DNA from: Drouetiella hepatica Uher 2000/2452
GTDB taxonomy: Bacteria; Cyanobacteriota; Cyanobacteriia; Elainellales; Elainellaceae
DNA: 64,000 nt
Assembly (NCBI GenBank): GCA_019359505.1
Contig: JAHHHD010000022.1
Coordinates: 29,902 to 93,901 of the forward strand
Reading direction: 5' to 3'
Of the stretch, positions 9,240 to 18,280 are shown one piece after another. The notes below the pieces were generated by a model. That model was not told the origin of the DNA, made no database searches, and saw only the letters and a list, made by a program, of their open reading frames with translations. Both the position numbers and the translations under genes were made by a program. Numbering within the stretch: position 1 is the stretch's first letter; each line of letters starts with the position of its first letter.

Positions 9240-9683
9240 ATGGAACCTGAAATGCAGCAGTATACTGATGCCCCAGAGTATAAGGCGGAAAAGATAACTG
9301 TGGATATGGAAAAAACACCTGGAGAGACCTTTACCGAGGTCAAAGACGAAGCCAACGATCAAATTAAGCAGGTTGGAGAAAAGATTTCGGTCTTTCTAGC
9401 CGATCTACCTGACTATTTGACAGAATTTTTTGGGAAGTACAAGCGCCCGATCGTCACGATCGGATTAATTTTTACAGCCATTATTGCTGTGAAGCTTTTG
9501 CTAGCGATCCTAGATGCAATTAACGATATTCCTTTGCTTTCGCCCTTGTTTGAGCTGGTGGGCATGAGCTACACCGCTTGGTTTGTTTACCGCTATCTGT
9601 GGAAGGCAGAAAACCGCCGTGAGCTTTCTACTGACCTCAACTCTATGAAAGAGCAGGTCTTGGGCAAGATCAACGAAGTCTAG
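9240..9683 (+). CDS. CURT1/CAAD-domain thylakoid membrane protein
   Basis: A 147-residue protein with an acidic soluble N-terminus (about 1-65), an amphipathic stretch and two membrane helices (about 78-98 and 105-125). They hold the family signature LLSPLFELVGMSYTAWFVYRYLW, followed by a charged tail starting NRREL. Cyanobacterial CurT homologues bend thylakoid membranes, and the same domain is appended to some cyanobacterial aminoacyl-tRNA synthetases as CAAD. ATG 9240 is preferred over TTG 9213 because GAAGG lies just upstream. This is a stand-alone form without a synthetase domain. Function is by homology only. Confidence 0.88.
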   Translation: MEPEMQQYTDAPEYKAEKITVDMEKTPGETFTEVKDEANDQIKQVGEKISVFLADLPDYLTEFFGKYKRPIVTIGLIFTAIIAVKLLLAILDAINDIPLLSPLFELVGMSYTAWFVYRYLWKAENRRELSTDLNSMKEQVLGKINEV

Positions 9684-9686
9684 TCC

Positions 9687-9724
9687 GTTATTTCAAGCTT
9701 TCTCAGTTATTTCAAGCCTTCATA
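9687..9724 (+). repeat. 19-bp imperfect tandem duplication
   Basis: GTTATTTCAAGC occurs at 9687-9698 and again at 9706-9717 with similar flanks, giving two copies with a 19-bp period directly after the CURT1-like gene. Confidence 0.7.
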
Positions 9725-9728
9725 GATG

Positions 9729-9752
9729 TCCTTCCTTTAGCTAAAGGGAGGA
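9729..9752. terminator. Bidirectional hairpin between convergent genes
   Basis: TCCTTCCTTTAG (9729-9740) pairs with CTAAAGGGAGGA (9741-9752) with one mismatch. It sits between the CURT1-like gene (ends 9683) and the minus-strand cyclase (ends 9777), the expected place for a shared terminator. No long T tract follows. Confidence 0.5.
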
Positions 9753-9776
9753 CCTCTGTGTTTTCAAAGCCCGTCG

Positions 9777-12617
9777 CTACTTCTCGGTCAGCGTCCAGAC
9801 TCCCTCCTCCCACTTTTCATCGGTAGCAAGATCGCTCAGCCAGTAGCCACATCGCTCGACATGCAGCAGAGCCGCTTTGTCAAATGGGTTGATTTCCTCC
9901 AGGATTTGGCTGAAGGCTGTCCTGGCGCTAGAGAATTTCCGACTGAGATACAGTTCGCGCCCCTGACGGTAAAGATCGATCGATCGCATTTTTGAGTCAG
10001 GCAGCACCTCAGAGCGTAAGCCCACCAGTTCATAAATGCTGACAGGCTTGCTCTTGCCCTTGACCCGAATGTAATCTAGTTCGCGCACCCAGACCTGATG
10101 ACGGCAGGGTTCATAGGTGGTTTCGCTAATCACAATGTCGCAGCCGTACTGCTTGCTGGCTCCCTCTAGCCGCGATCCCAAATTAACCCCATCGCCGATC
10201 GCCGTAAACTCCATGCGGCGGCTAGAGCCAATGTTGCCGCTAATGACGCTATCTGAGTTAATGCCGATGCCGATCTTAATTTTGCGGGAGTTGGGGCGGC
10301 TGTCGTTGAAATGCGTTAACCGCTGGCGCATCTCAATCGCGGTCTGAATCGCCATCCACGCATGATCCTCCAGTGGAAACGGCGACCCATACACCGCCAT
10401 AATTGCATCGCCGATGTACTTATCCAGAATGCCTTTGTGGGTGAAGACGGCATCGACCATCGTTTCAAAGTAGGCATTGAGCATTGCCACCACCTCTTCG
10501 GCTTCCATCGATTCCGTGAGGCTGGTATAGCCTCGAATATCTGAAAATAGCACCGAGACTTCTTTGCGTTCGCCTCCGAGCTTGGCATCGCCGCTGCTGA
10601 GCAATTGTTCGGCTAAGTCTTGTGTCATGTAGCGGTACATCATGGTCTTCAGCCGTCGCTCGTCGCTGATGTCGTCCATGACCACCAGCACGCCAGAGGT
10701 TTTTTGGCAGTCGTTGGCATCGGCGATCGTATTAACCGACAGATGAATACTTCGCTGCTCGGTGCCCCTGACGGGCAGTAACGTCTGGTCAGGGTAATAC
10801 TGTTGGCGATTTTTCTCGCCGCTGCCCGTCAAAGCCGCCTGAAGCCATTTGGGAAAATCGCCCTTCTCCAAACGGATCAGCTCGGCTACAGACTTACCTT
10901 CCAGAGACTCGTGCTCCTCTAGCCCTAGCAGCGATCGCGCACTCTCATTCACGGCAATGATCTTGCCCTCTTTGTTGGTCGAAATCACGCCATTGGAGAG
11001 CGATCGCAAAATATCTCGCTGCATCTGCTCTTGCTGCTTGACGGTGGCAAATAGCTGAGCATTTTGCAGGGCAACACCCGCCTGAATGTTGAAGGCTTTC
11101 ATAAACTCTTCGTCATTACGGTTGAAACTTGCCCGCCAGCATTCTGGAGCCTCAGGATAGTTTGCTGGATTGTAGGGCGCGAACTCGCCCTGCCGCTTTT
11201 TGTTGATGAGCTGAGTCACGCCGATCAGCGCACCATCTGCATTGAATACAGGCATACACAACATGCTGCAAGTGCGGTAGCCCGTCTTTTGATCGGTTTC
11301 TTTGGAAATAGCAGAGTTGGGGTGGCTGTAGAGATCGAAGGGAATCAGCAGCGGTTCGCCCGTCATCACGACCTGTCCGGCGAAGCCCGCATCGATTGGG
11401 ATGCGAAACTGCTGAAGCTGACCGTTCACCGAAAATTTTGTCCACAGTTCGTTATGCTCTCGATCGATCAGCCACAGGGTACTGCGATCGGCTTGCATCA
11501 GCTCCTGTGCCTCTTCCATCACCTTGCTGAGGGTTTCCTCTAAGTCAAGGCTGCTTTGGCTCAGCGCCTTTGTTGCCTTCATCAAAGCCGATGCGGCTCT
11601 CTGCTGCTGGGTTGCTTTGTAAAACGATCGCGAGGATTCGAGAATCAGCCGAATAGAAGGGGCAAAATCCCGAAACACCTGCTCGTCGCTCTCCGTAAAG
11701 CCACTCAGGTCAATCCGCTCTTCTAGGGCACCCTGGGGATCATGGGTATGCTTCAGCTTATTGAGCAACTGCACTACAGCAACTAGATCGCCCTGATCAT
11801 TGAGCAGCGGCAGTGCCAGCATCGTAAAGGTGCGGTAGCTGTTGGCTTTATCGAGTTCTTGGGCAGCCGTCGATCGGGGATCGCTGTAAAAATCGTAGGG
11901 GATGTTGATCACCTGTTTTGTCGTGGCGACTTCTCCGGCGATCCCCACCGTTTTGGGAAACCTTAGCTCCAAGTTTTTGCCGTTCTCATCTTCAGCGACG
12001 ATCGACCACAACTCATCCTTGTCTTCGTCGAGTAGAAAAATGGTGGTGCGATCGGCGTTGAGCAGCTCCCCTGTCTTCAGGGTGATCGATCGCAGCATTT
12101 CATTCAAAATGGCATCAAATCCCTGAGAATCCAGCACGTTGTCTAGCAGGGACAGTGTTTGATTAACAATCCGCAGCTTTTGCTCTACATCGGTCACCAC
12201 CTGCTTGAAGGTGTCCTGTGTCAGCGGAGCTAGGAACCTTGAAAAAGATCCCTTCACAGGAGTTAGAGCATTACGGCGGTTGGGGTTGGCTAGCCGCGAG
12301 TTTGGATTATGGGGCTGAATCTGGCTGCTTTGAATCTGGCTGCTTTGAATCTGGCTGCTTTGAATCTGGCTATTTTGATGCTGAGTTCCCTGATCAGGCA
12401 ATGTGTCTTGAGCAGTTTCGCGTGGATTCATGCTGGAGGCGGTGTTCATGCTATCCCTCTGAGAAACTGTTGATGCCCCTTGCTTGAGAGCGCCTGTCTC
12501 TACCCTGGAGTGAGTTTTGTCGCAGACCTCTACCTCGACAGTGAGCACCCCTTCGCTGATTAGCATAGAGTTGTTCGTAGAATCCTGACAAGGCGAGTGG
12601 GAAGATGCAGTCGTCAT
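9777..12617 (-). CDS. Class III adenylate cyclase with GAF-GAF-PAS sensor region
   Basis: Makes cAMP; architecture like Anabaena CyaB1/CyaB2. The 946 residues comprise a disordered N-terminus (about 1-130) with four SSQIQ-type repeats, two GAF domains (about 165-325 and 350-515), a PAS domain (about 540-640) and a catalytic domain (about 690-865). Metal-binding aspartates are in LFSDIRGYT and KYIGDAIMAVYG. The K of KYIGD and the T of MEFTAIGDGVN fit adenine recognition, so ATP rather than GTP is the likely substrate. The FxIG...RLEG region completes the dimer active site. A TPR-like C-terminal tail (about 885-946) follows. No membrane segment is visible. It is near two other minus-strand signalling genes. 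Confidence 0.92.
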   Translation of the reverse strand: MTTASSHSPCQDSTNNSMLISEGVLTVEVEVCDKTHSRVETGALKQGASTVSQRDSMNTASSMNPRETAQDTLPDQGTQHQNSQIQSSQIQSSQIQSSQIQPHNPNSRLANPNRRNALTPVKGSFSRFLAPLTQDTFKQVVTDVEQKLRIVNQTLSLLDNVLDSQGFDAILNEMLRSITLKTGELLNADRTTIFLLDEDKDELWSIVAEDENGKNLELRFPKTVGIAGEVATTKQVINIPYDFYSDPRSTAAQELDKANSYRTFTMLALPLLNDQGDLVAVVQLLNKLKHTHDPQGALEERIDLSGFTESDEQVFRDFAPSIRLILESSRSFYKATQQQRAASALMKATKALSQSSLDLEETLSKVMEEAQELMQADRSTLWLIDREHNELWTKFSVNGQLQQFRIPIDAGFAGQVVMTGEPLLIPFDLYSHPNSAISKETDQKTGYRTCSMLCMPVFNADGALIGVTQLINKKRQGEFAPYNPANYPEAPECWRASFNRNDEEFMKAFNIQAGVALQNAQLFATVKQQEQMQRDILRSLSNGVISTNKEGKIIAVNESARSLLGLEEHESLEGKSVAELIRLEKGDFPKWLQAALTGSGEKNRQQYYPDQTLLPVRGTEQRSIHLSVNTIADANDCQKTSGVLVVMDDISDERRLKTMMYRYMTQDLAEQLLSSGDAKLGGERKEVSVLFSDIRGYTSLTESMEAEEVVAMLNAYFETMVDAVFTHKGILDKYIGDAIMAVYGSPFPLEDHAWMAIQTAIEMRQRLTHFNDSRPNSRKIKIGIGINSDSVISGNIGSSRRMEFTAIGDGVNLGSRLEGASKQYGCDIVISETTYEPCRHQVWVRELDYIRVKGKSKPVSIYELVGLRSEVLPDSKMRSIDLYRQGRELYLSRKFSSARTAFSQILEEINPFDKAALLHVERCGYWLSDLATDEKWEEGVWTLTEK
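12316..12375. repeat. 15-bp in-frame tandem repeat x4 inside the cyclase gene
   Basis: TGAATCTGGCTGCTT occurs four times (12316, 12331, 12346, 12361; the last copy is variant). It encodes the SSQIQ repeats of the disordered N-terminus, so copy-number changes would stay in frame. Confidence 0.9.
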
Positions 12618-12830
12618 AAGTTTTGATGCGACGAAGCTTTCAAATCAACCATAGCCCGATCGCAGCTAAGGCTCTTAATCAAAATCAGGGGGTCTGCTGA
12701 AAATCACCTGAACTAATGGCAATTTTGTGGAAGCTCAATTTTGTAGTTAGACCCCGTTATTACAAACCTAATTACCACTAGAATAGCGGCTGCACAGAGC
12801 CGCGTCTGCCACATCTGCAACAAGCGCCCT

Positions 12831-12892
12831 TATGACAAACTCAGACTATGACAAACTCAGACAATTTAGGAAAGTAAGTTTAGGAAAGTAAG
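12831..12892. repeat. Two adjacent short tandem duplications
   Basis: TATGACAAACTCAGAC is duplicated (12831-12846, 12847-12862). TTTAGGAAAGTAAG follows immediately and is also duplicated (12865-12878, 12879-12892). They lie in the 293-bp gap between the cyclase and PatA-like genes, which holds no other visible gene. Being upstream of the cyclase start, they may fall in its promoter or leader. Confidence 0.85.
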
Positions 12893-12910
12893 CTCAGAAT
12901 TCCCAAGGTC

Positions 12911-14182
12911 TTAAACAACGCGACAACTCGCTAGACTATTGCCTTGCAAAGAGGTGTGGATTGTCTTAGCTTCTGCCTTTAGGTGTTTCTGTACCACCTG
13001 TACCACTTGAGCTGGCTCTAGTGGCTTAGAAAGAAATTCTGATGCACCCGCTAGCCTAGCCCGCATTCGATCGATCATGCCATCTTGCCGGGTCAGAATC
13101 ACAATGGGCGTGCTTTGAAAAACTGGAGATTTGCGCAGCAGCATACAGAAGTCGTAGCCATTGCCATTCGCTAGATTGGGATCTAGCAAAATCACGTCAG
13201 GCTTGCGTTCCAACAGAGTACCGATGTCTTTCAAGGGATTAAGAACGCTCAAAACTTCATAGCCATAGGGCTTAAGGATTTGAGCAATTGCCCGAATGGT
13301 GATGGGATTGTCGTCGATGCAGGCAATCAGGGGCTGATTGGCAGCCGACGTCGCCGCAGATAGCTCTGGCTGCGGACAGGGTGAGGGCAAGTCCGCAATT
13401 TCCCTCAGCTCCACAACACCTTGACGAATCAGGGGCGAGAGGGCGCGCAAAACCTCAGGCAGCGATCGCTTCAGCTCTAGAGACAAATCCCAGAAGGTAA
13501 GCTGTCCCTTCATCATTTGCATAATGCCTTTTGAGGGCGGCGAGGTATTTTCCGACAGCGGACGACTTCGCAACACGGGAGCTAAGTCGGGCGAAAACTG
13601 AGAGACTAGCTCTTGCAAAAAGCCTAGCCCAGAATCTTGCCACTGCTGACGCAATTTTTGCGCTTCATAAATCACCTGCGCCACTGACAGAAACACTGCC
13701 TTTTGAGGGATCTGATTGCCGGGATTCCATTGGGTGGTGATGAATTTTTCTCCTAGGATCGTGAACATCACTTCCTGGACGATCGCCTGAATAATGGCTT
13801 TGCCCTGCGTTAGACTAATTTCGTGACGATTCAACGCCTGGTTTAGCAGATCCACTTCCCAAAGCGCCTCATCAGACTGGGCATTAATTAGCCAATCGAG
13901 CGAAAACACCTCTGGGCAATAATGTTTGAAAGCTCTGTACCACCGTCGAACGGGATGGGCACCGCCTGTTGCATAGAGCAGCCTTCCCGAATAGAAGTAC
14001 AGCCGCCACTGAAGATTTGCCTGTCTGCCGTGGGTAATGACCAACTCCCCGGTGGCTTGCTGCTCATACAGCAGCAAAAGATTTCTACCAATCTTGGTCG
14101 TAGTTGCCGCTCTCAGAGCTGTTTCAGTGAGTGTTTCCGTTATGGGTTCAGTTCCGGAGTCGATTCGGGGATCAATAGTCAT
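12911..14182 (-). CDS. PatA-like response regulator (DUF4388 N-terminus, C-terminal receiver)
   Basis: About 423 residues. The N-terminal half (IGRNLLLLYEQQATGELVI...RLYFYSGRLLYATGG) matches the DUF4388/PatA-N domain of cyanobacterial PatA and PixG/TaxP-type regulators. A middle helical region follows, then a C-terminal REC domain (about 285-405) with acidic pair IDD, phospho-acceptor D in VILLDPNL and lysine in EFLSKPL. No DNA-binding domain is present. PatA relatives act in heterocyst patterning, phototaxis and pilus motility; which applies here is not known. ATG 14182 is chosen over 14233 because AAAGG lies upstream at a normal distance. Confidence 0.87.
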   Translation of the reverse strand: MTIDPRIDSGTEPITETLTETALRAATTTKIGRNLLLLYEQQATGELVITHGRQANLQWRLYFYSGRLLYATGGAHPVRRWYRAFKHYCPEVFSLDWLINAQSDEALWEVDLLNQALNRHEISLTQGKAIIQAIVQEVMFTILGEKFITTQWNPGNQIPQKAVFLSVAQVIYEAQKLRQQWQDSGLGFLQELVSQFSPDLAPVLRSRPLSENTSPPSKGIMQMMKGQLTFWDLSLELKRSLPEVLRALSPLIRQGVVELREIADLPSPCPQPELSAATSAANQPLIACIDDNPITIRAIAQILKPYGYEVLSVLNPLKDIGTLLERKPDVILLDPNLANGNGYDFCMLLRKSPVFQSTPIVILTRQDGMIDRMRARLAGASEFLSKPLEPAQVVQVVQKHLKAEAKTIHTSLQGNSLASCRVV

Positions 14183-14344
14183 GGCAGACCTTTCTGAGGC
14201 GATCGTGACAAGCATTGCGGCATGTACTCGCAACTACGGAGCTGACACCCTGTATATTGCATAACATGAATTCTAAGTCCGTATATTTTAGGATGCCTGG
14301 TTTTATCTGGTTTCGGCGACCGTATAAATTAGGAAAACGAAGGG

Positions 14345-16486
14345 CTAATCTTTTGCTTGAGGTGCTTCAGGAATAGGAGATTTCACGGGGGCTGAGGTCA
14401 CGTTATCCACAGCCAAGTTGAGCTGATAGTTGACCGGATCAGCCGAATTGGCAACCACAACGAATTCATAGTACCCCGATTGGGTAAGCTGCCCTGCCCA
14501 AGTTGCCTCAGCCGCATCTTCAGGAAAGGTCGATGTTCCCTGACCTGGGCGAGGTGGATAGATTGAGAATAGCGTGCCCTGGGGCGGTGCCTGAAGGCTG
14601 ACCCGTAAAATCTGCCCTTCAGTTAGCTGCGCCGTGTAGATTCTTCCCTCGCCCGGTGAGAGGGTTCCATCATCTTGCTTGCTGAACGAGTCTGGGTCAA
14701 ATTGTAGCTGAGTCAAAGTTTTGCCAGACTGCATGGCGCGCACTTGGTCAAACGCGATCGCCTGCCACACTTGCCCGATCGGCTGCTCAATAAATTCCTG
14801 TCCCCGCATTTGCGGAAACAGATGAAAAAACTTCGCATCTGTCAGGTCAAACAGCGATCGACTGCCGACATAGAGCTGGTTGACCTCCTGCTTCCACTGC
14901 TCACGATCGGCGTTGGTATAGGCACCCAGCTTGCCTCGCGCCTCCGCGCTAACGTTCTGTTCCAGAAGGTTCAGCCATTCGTTCGCCATACCATCCCAAA
15001 TGCCGCGCCATTCAGCATCAATTTCGTCATCGCTGAGGGTACGTCCCTGCTGTTCGGGATGTTGCGCATAAAAGGTGGCATTGGTCAGGTCAACCAGGAA
15101 CTGCTGATTAACTCCTAAAGCCTGACGGCGAGTTTGGAGGGTTTGCTTGCGCTGCTGTTCTTCAGGCGAAAACTTGCTCTGCTCTGGCTGGTTTTCTTCA
15201 GGTTGATCTGGCTCACTCTGGTTCTGCCCCGGTAAAGCCTGAAGTGCCGGGAGCCAGCGATCGCGCGTCCACCAAGCTCCAGCCGATCCCAGAAGGGCAA
15301 CCAGCAACAGGCTAATGAGCAGCCCTCGGCGTGGGGGTGGATCAGGGGCAGCAGACGCAAAAGATTCTGTAGATTGAGTGGAGGGAGGCTGAGCTAATGG
15401 GGGCTGAAGGGTAACGGGATGCGTATAGGACGGAACTTGGGTTAAGGCTGCGCTTGGGTGAGGCGCTGACTGTGTCTGAGCCTGTATCTGAAGCTGTATC
15501 TGGGACTGTAAAGCCTGTAAAACTTCTAGAGCAGACTGAAAGCGATCGCCCGACTGAGGCGACAGCATTTTCATCAACACAGCTGCCAAAGCCGAACTGA
15601 GGCTAAACTGCTGCTGCCAGGTGTAAAACGGCTGGCTCAAAAGCTCTAGCGGCTCTCTGCCCGTCAGCAAAACCATTGCCGTCATTGCCAAGGCATACAA
15701 GTCACTGTGAGGAGAGGCATACCCGCTCTGCATCTGTTCTTCGGGAGCATAGCCCACTTTACCCAAGCGAGTAGCGATCGCCTCCCCTGAAGCCACTCCA
15801 GATTCCTTATACTGGGAAGCTGCGACAGCCGCAACCTGTTTTACGCCCCCAAAATCGATCAAGACAGGCAGTTGGTCAAGCGATCGCAAAATCAAGTTAT
15901 CTGGCGAGATGTCCCGATGAATGACGCTATTGGTGTGAATGTAGTGGAGGACGGGCAAAAGCTGCTCGAATAGCTGAATAATTTCTGCTTCTGAGAAGAG
16001 ACTCGTCTGTCTGCGGGCTTCTAAAAGCTGACGGTAGGTGTAGCCCTCTACAAAATCCTGCACTAGGAATAGGTAGCCGCGATCGCCCAAGTTGGCTCGA
16101 AACAGCTCTCGAAATCTGGGAATTTGCGGATGACGCAATTTGTACAGCACGCCCGCCTCGCGTTCAAATAGCTCCTCAGATTTTTGGAGGGCGTAGGTAC
16201 CCTGCACCTGTGGCGCAAACTCCTTTAGGACGCAAGCTTCATTGAAGCGATCGATATCCTCGGCGAGATAGGTGCGCCCAAATCCGCCATGCCCCAGTTC
16301 TCTGATGACGCGGTAGCGATCGCCCAAGATTAAGCCCGCGAAGATATTCGCAGGCATGCCCTCCGTCCCATTCACAGCCATCTTGAGAGGCTGAGGTGGG
16401 AGGTTGGACAATCTCTCTCCACACAAATGACAAAACCGACTTCCTGACAAGTTGGTATGTCCTTGACTACACAACACCGATGTCAT
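14345..16486 (-). CDS. Serine/threonine protein kinase with zinc-ribbon N-terminus and C-terminal PPC-like domain
   Basis: A Hanks-type kinase of about 713 residues. The N-terminus has a zinc-ribbon-like CSQGH...CHLCG (C6, H10, C19, C22). The kinase domain (about 55-330) has GHGGFG (65-70), K88, HRDISPDN (180-187) and DFG (201-203), all intact. A Gln/Ser/Pro-rich linker, one membrane helix (about 380-402) and an extracytoplasmic part follow. That part has two related DLT-A-F-P-RG modules, the second ending in I-QVWQAIA, then a PPC-like beta domain (about 610-695). The topology suggests a receptor kinase. ATG 16486 (MTSVLCSQGHTN) is preferred over TTG 16501. The target is unknown. Confidence 0.9.
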   Translation of the reverse strand: MTSVLCSQGHTNLSGSRFCHLCGERLSNLPPQPLKMAVNGTEGMPANIFAGLILGDRYRVIRELGHGGFGRTYLAEDIDRFNEACVLKEFAPQVQGTYALQKSEELFEREAGVLYKLRHPQIPRFRELFRANLGDRGYLFLVQDFVEGYTYRQLLEARRQTSLFSEAEIIQLFEQLLPVLHYIHTNSVIHRDISPDNLILRSLDQLPVLIDFGGVKQVAAVAASQYKESGVASGEAIATRLGKVGYAPEEQMQSGYASPHSDLYALAMTAMVLLTGREPLELLSQPFYTWQQQFSLSSALAAVLMKMLSPQSGDRFQSALEVLQALQSQIQLQIQAQTQSAPHPSAALTQVPSYTHPVTLQPPLAQPPSTQSTESFASAAPDPPPRRGLLISLLLVALLGSAGAWWTRDRWLPALQALPGQNQSEPDQPEENQPEQSKFSPEEQQRKQTLQTRRQALGVNQQFLVDLTNATFYAQHPEQQGRTLSDDEIDAEWRGIWDGMANEWLNLLEQNVSAEARGKLGAYTNADREQWKQEVNQLYVGSRSLFDLTDAKFFHLFPQMRGQEFIEQPIGQVWQAIAFDQVRAMQSGKTLTQLQFDPDSFSKQDDGTLSPGEGRIYTAQLTEGQILRVSLQAPPQGTLFSIYPPRPGQGTSTFPEDAAEATWAGQLTQSGYYEFVVVANSADPVNYQLNLAVDNVTSAPVKSPIPEAPQAKD

Positions 16487-16647
16487 GACGGCTACTCCCA
16501 ACAGACTCGCTCTTCAACTTAGCTTACCTGTGAGCGGAGACAGGGTGTTTTAGAAGAAAACTCAGCAGCTAAATTTTTGTTGACGGGACATATGAGCATT
16601 GATATAGTACGTTTGACCTAAAATTCACACTCAATTCAGAGAAAGAG

Positions 16648-17046
16648 ATGGACAACCCCAGCATTCTTTCGCATGTCTCGATCGGCACCAATGATTTTGC
16701 AAGGGCAGTTGCTTTTTATGATGCCGTGTTGTCAACCTTGGGTTGCAAGTGACTAATGGAACATCCTGATGCGATCGCCTATGGTAAGCAGTACCCAGAA
16801 TTTTGGGTGCAAACGCCCCACAATGGTCAGCCTGCTTCCGTTGGCAATGGCATACATATTGCTTTCATCGCCTCCACTCAAGCAGCGGTTCATGCCTTTC
16901 ATGAAGCAGCGTTAGCAGCAGGTGGCGTAAACGAGGGCGCTCCGGGCGGCAGACCTGACTATGGTGAGCCGTACTATGGGTGCTTTGTCCGCGATCCGGA
17001 TGGTCACAAGGTAGAAGCGTCTTTTTGGCATACTGGCTTGGAATGA
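16648..17046 (+). pseudogene. VOC/glyoxalase-family gene interrupted by one in-frame TGA
   Basis: ATG 16648 encodes MDNPSILSHVSIGTNDFARA and continues to GCK, then TGA at 16750-16752. The same frame resumes at once with LMEHPDAIAYGKQYPEFWV and runs to 17046, ending DPDGHKVEASFWH. Together this makes a normal-length (~130 residue) VOC metalloenzyme with its SHVSIG opening and GCFVRDPDGHKVE closing blocks. One change, for example CGA to TGA, explains the break. A reinitiated product from ATG 16756 would lack the first beta-alpha module. Upstream AGAGA before ATG 16648 is a reasonable Shine-Dalgarno site. Confidence 0.85.
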
Positions 17047-17316
17047 ATGGCTTAGGCTGAACTGAAGTAGCAGCAAACCTTCCGGAGGCGATCCCTCAAT
17101 AACCGTAGATCACAAAAATAATTAGAAAATTAAGCGGGAACAAAAAATAGGTTTCCGGACTCTATGGGTTTATCTGATGGAGTCCGGATTATGTTGGCGC
17201 GTATTAAGTTCCTACAGAATCAGTTCATTCACAGCATGAAGCGGGTGGCGGGGAGCCACGATCGTTTCAGCTCACCTTGCCCTCAAAAAATTTACCTGAA
17301 TAGCATTCAAATAATT

Positions 17317-17949
17317 ATGAAACCTTCCCTACTGTCTGCTTTCGCCCCTTTGTTGCTGACGGCTGGCATAACTGCATTTGCAACGCCTGGATGGAGCCTG
17401 GGAGCCTCGAATCAAGAGGTTCGAGTGGCTCAACTTCAAGTTGCCCAGAATAGTCGGGCAGAGCAAACCTGTGTAGATGCTGCTGACGATCGCGGTTTGC
17501 AGGTGGTAGATGTTGTTTCCATCAATCCCAACTCAGGTGGTGCAGAGGTGATTATGGAGATCAGGCGCAGTCGTAATGACTCTTATCAGGTAGGGTGTGA
17601 CTACTCCAGCGCCACGCGACGGGTCGAGCTGTACGAAATTGAGGATAGCAGAGACTATGACGACGACAGCGATGACAGCGATGACGACGATGACAGAAAT
17701 AATTCCTGGCAAAATCAGTACAGCGGTGATGGCGTTCGCAACCGGAGTGATGCTGAGGCGATCGCCCGTCAGGTAGTTGGCGATCAGCTAGGCATTGATC
17801 AGCCTAACTCTAGCGTGGTCAAAATTGACGATATTCAGCGGGAGAATGGCAATCGTTCTTGGACAGTTGAAGGTCGGGCGAATGGTGCACCTTTCGTGGT
17901 TGAGATTCGTGCTAACGATGGCTATGTAGAGGACTTCCAGTTGCGCTAA
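17317..17949 (+). CDS. Exported protein of unknown function with acidic low-complexity segment
   Basis: From ATG 17317 it starts MKPSLLSAFAPLLLTAG...TPGWSLGAS, a good signal peptide with cleavage near residue 30. The frame is open further upstream (17164), but that part lacks export character. The mature part has two cysteines (QTCVDAADD and VGCDYSS) that could form a disulfide, a DYDDDSDDSDDDDD acidic tract (about 120-133) and a C-terminal DIQRENGNRSWTVEG...VVEIRANDGYVEDFQL segment reminiscent of PepSY-like folds. I do not recognise the family. It may be the first gene of a short run with the next two. Confidence 0.7.
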   Translation: MKPSLLSAFAPLLLTAGITAFATPGWSLGASNQEVRVAQLQVAQNSRAEQTCVDAADDRGLQVVDVVSINPNSGGAEVIMEIRRSRNDSYQVGCDYSSATRRVELYEIEDSRDYDDDSDDSDDDDDRNNSWQNQYSGDGVRNRSDAEAIARQVVGDQLGIDQPNSSVVKIDDIQRENGNRSWTVEGRANGAPFVVEIRANDGYVEDFQLR

Positions 17950-18004
17950 AACCTTGCGTTAAACTAGAGGAAGTAGCGCGATTTTGTGGTTGAGAAAACT
18001 AAAT

Positions 18005-18280
18005 ATGAGTCAAACCTTCAGGCAAATGTTTAACCTCGCTGGTCGAAAAGAGCCGCTCGCTAATTTTCTCCTCCTGGTGGGATCTGTGGATGCCGTGATT
18101 GGGAGCGTCGGCAATTATGGCACTCTACTAGGGCTGGGACTGGGGCTAGTCGGTGTGGCGATCGCTTTGCGGTGGCAATCTATCCAGCGTCGTCAAGCTG
18201 TAGTTTTAGAAGAGCCATCTGCGCCCATCCGCTATTTGCCGCCAGCCCCGCCGATCGTCTCGCCACGGCAGGATAGATGA
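18005..18280 (+). CDS. Small membrane protein of unknown function
   Basis: About 91 residues from ATG 18005 (MSQTFRQMFNLAGRKEPLANF). It has one or two hydrophobic segments (FLLLVGSVDAVIG and YGTLLGLGLGLVGVAIAL), then a basic stretch and a proline-rich tail (LPPAPPIV). Its stop overlaps the start of the MerR gene (ATGA), so the two are probably translationally coupled. The upstream in-frame TTG 17984 is less likely. Confidence 0.65.
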   Translation: MSQTFRQMFNLAGRKEPLANFLLLVGSVDAVIGSVGNYGTLLGLGLGLVGVAIALRWQSIQRRQAVVLEEPSAPIRYLPPAPPIVSPRQDR

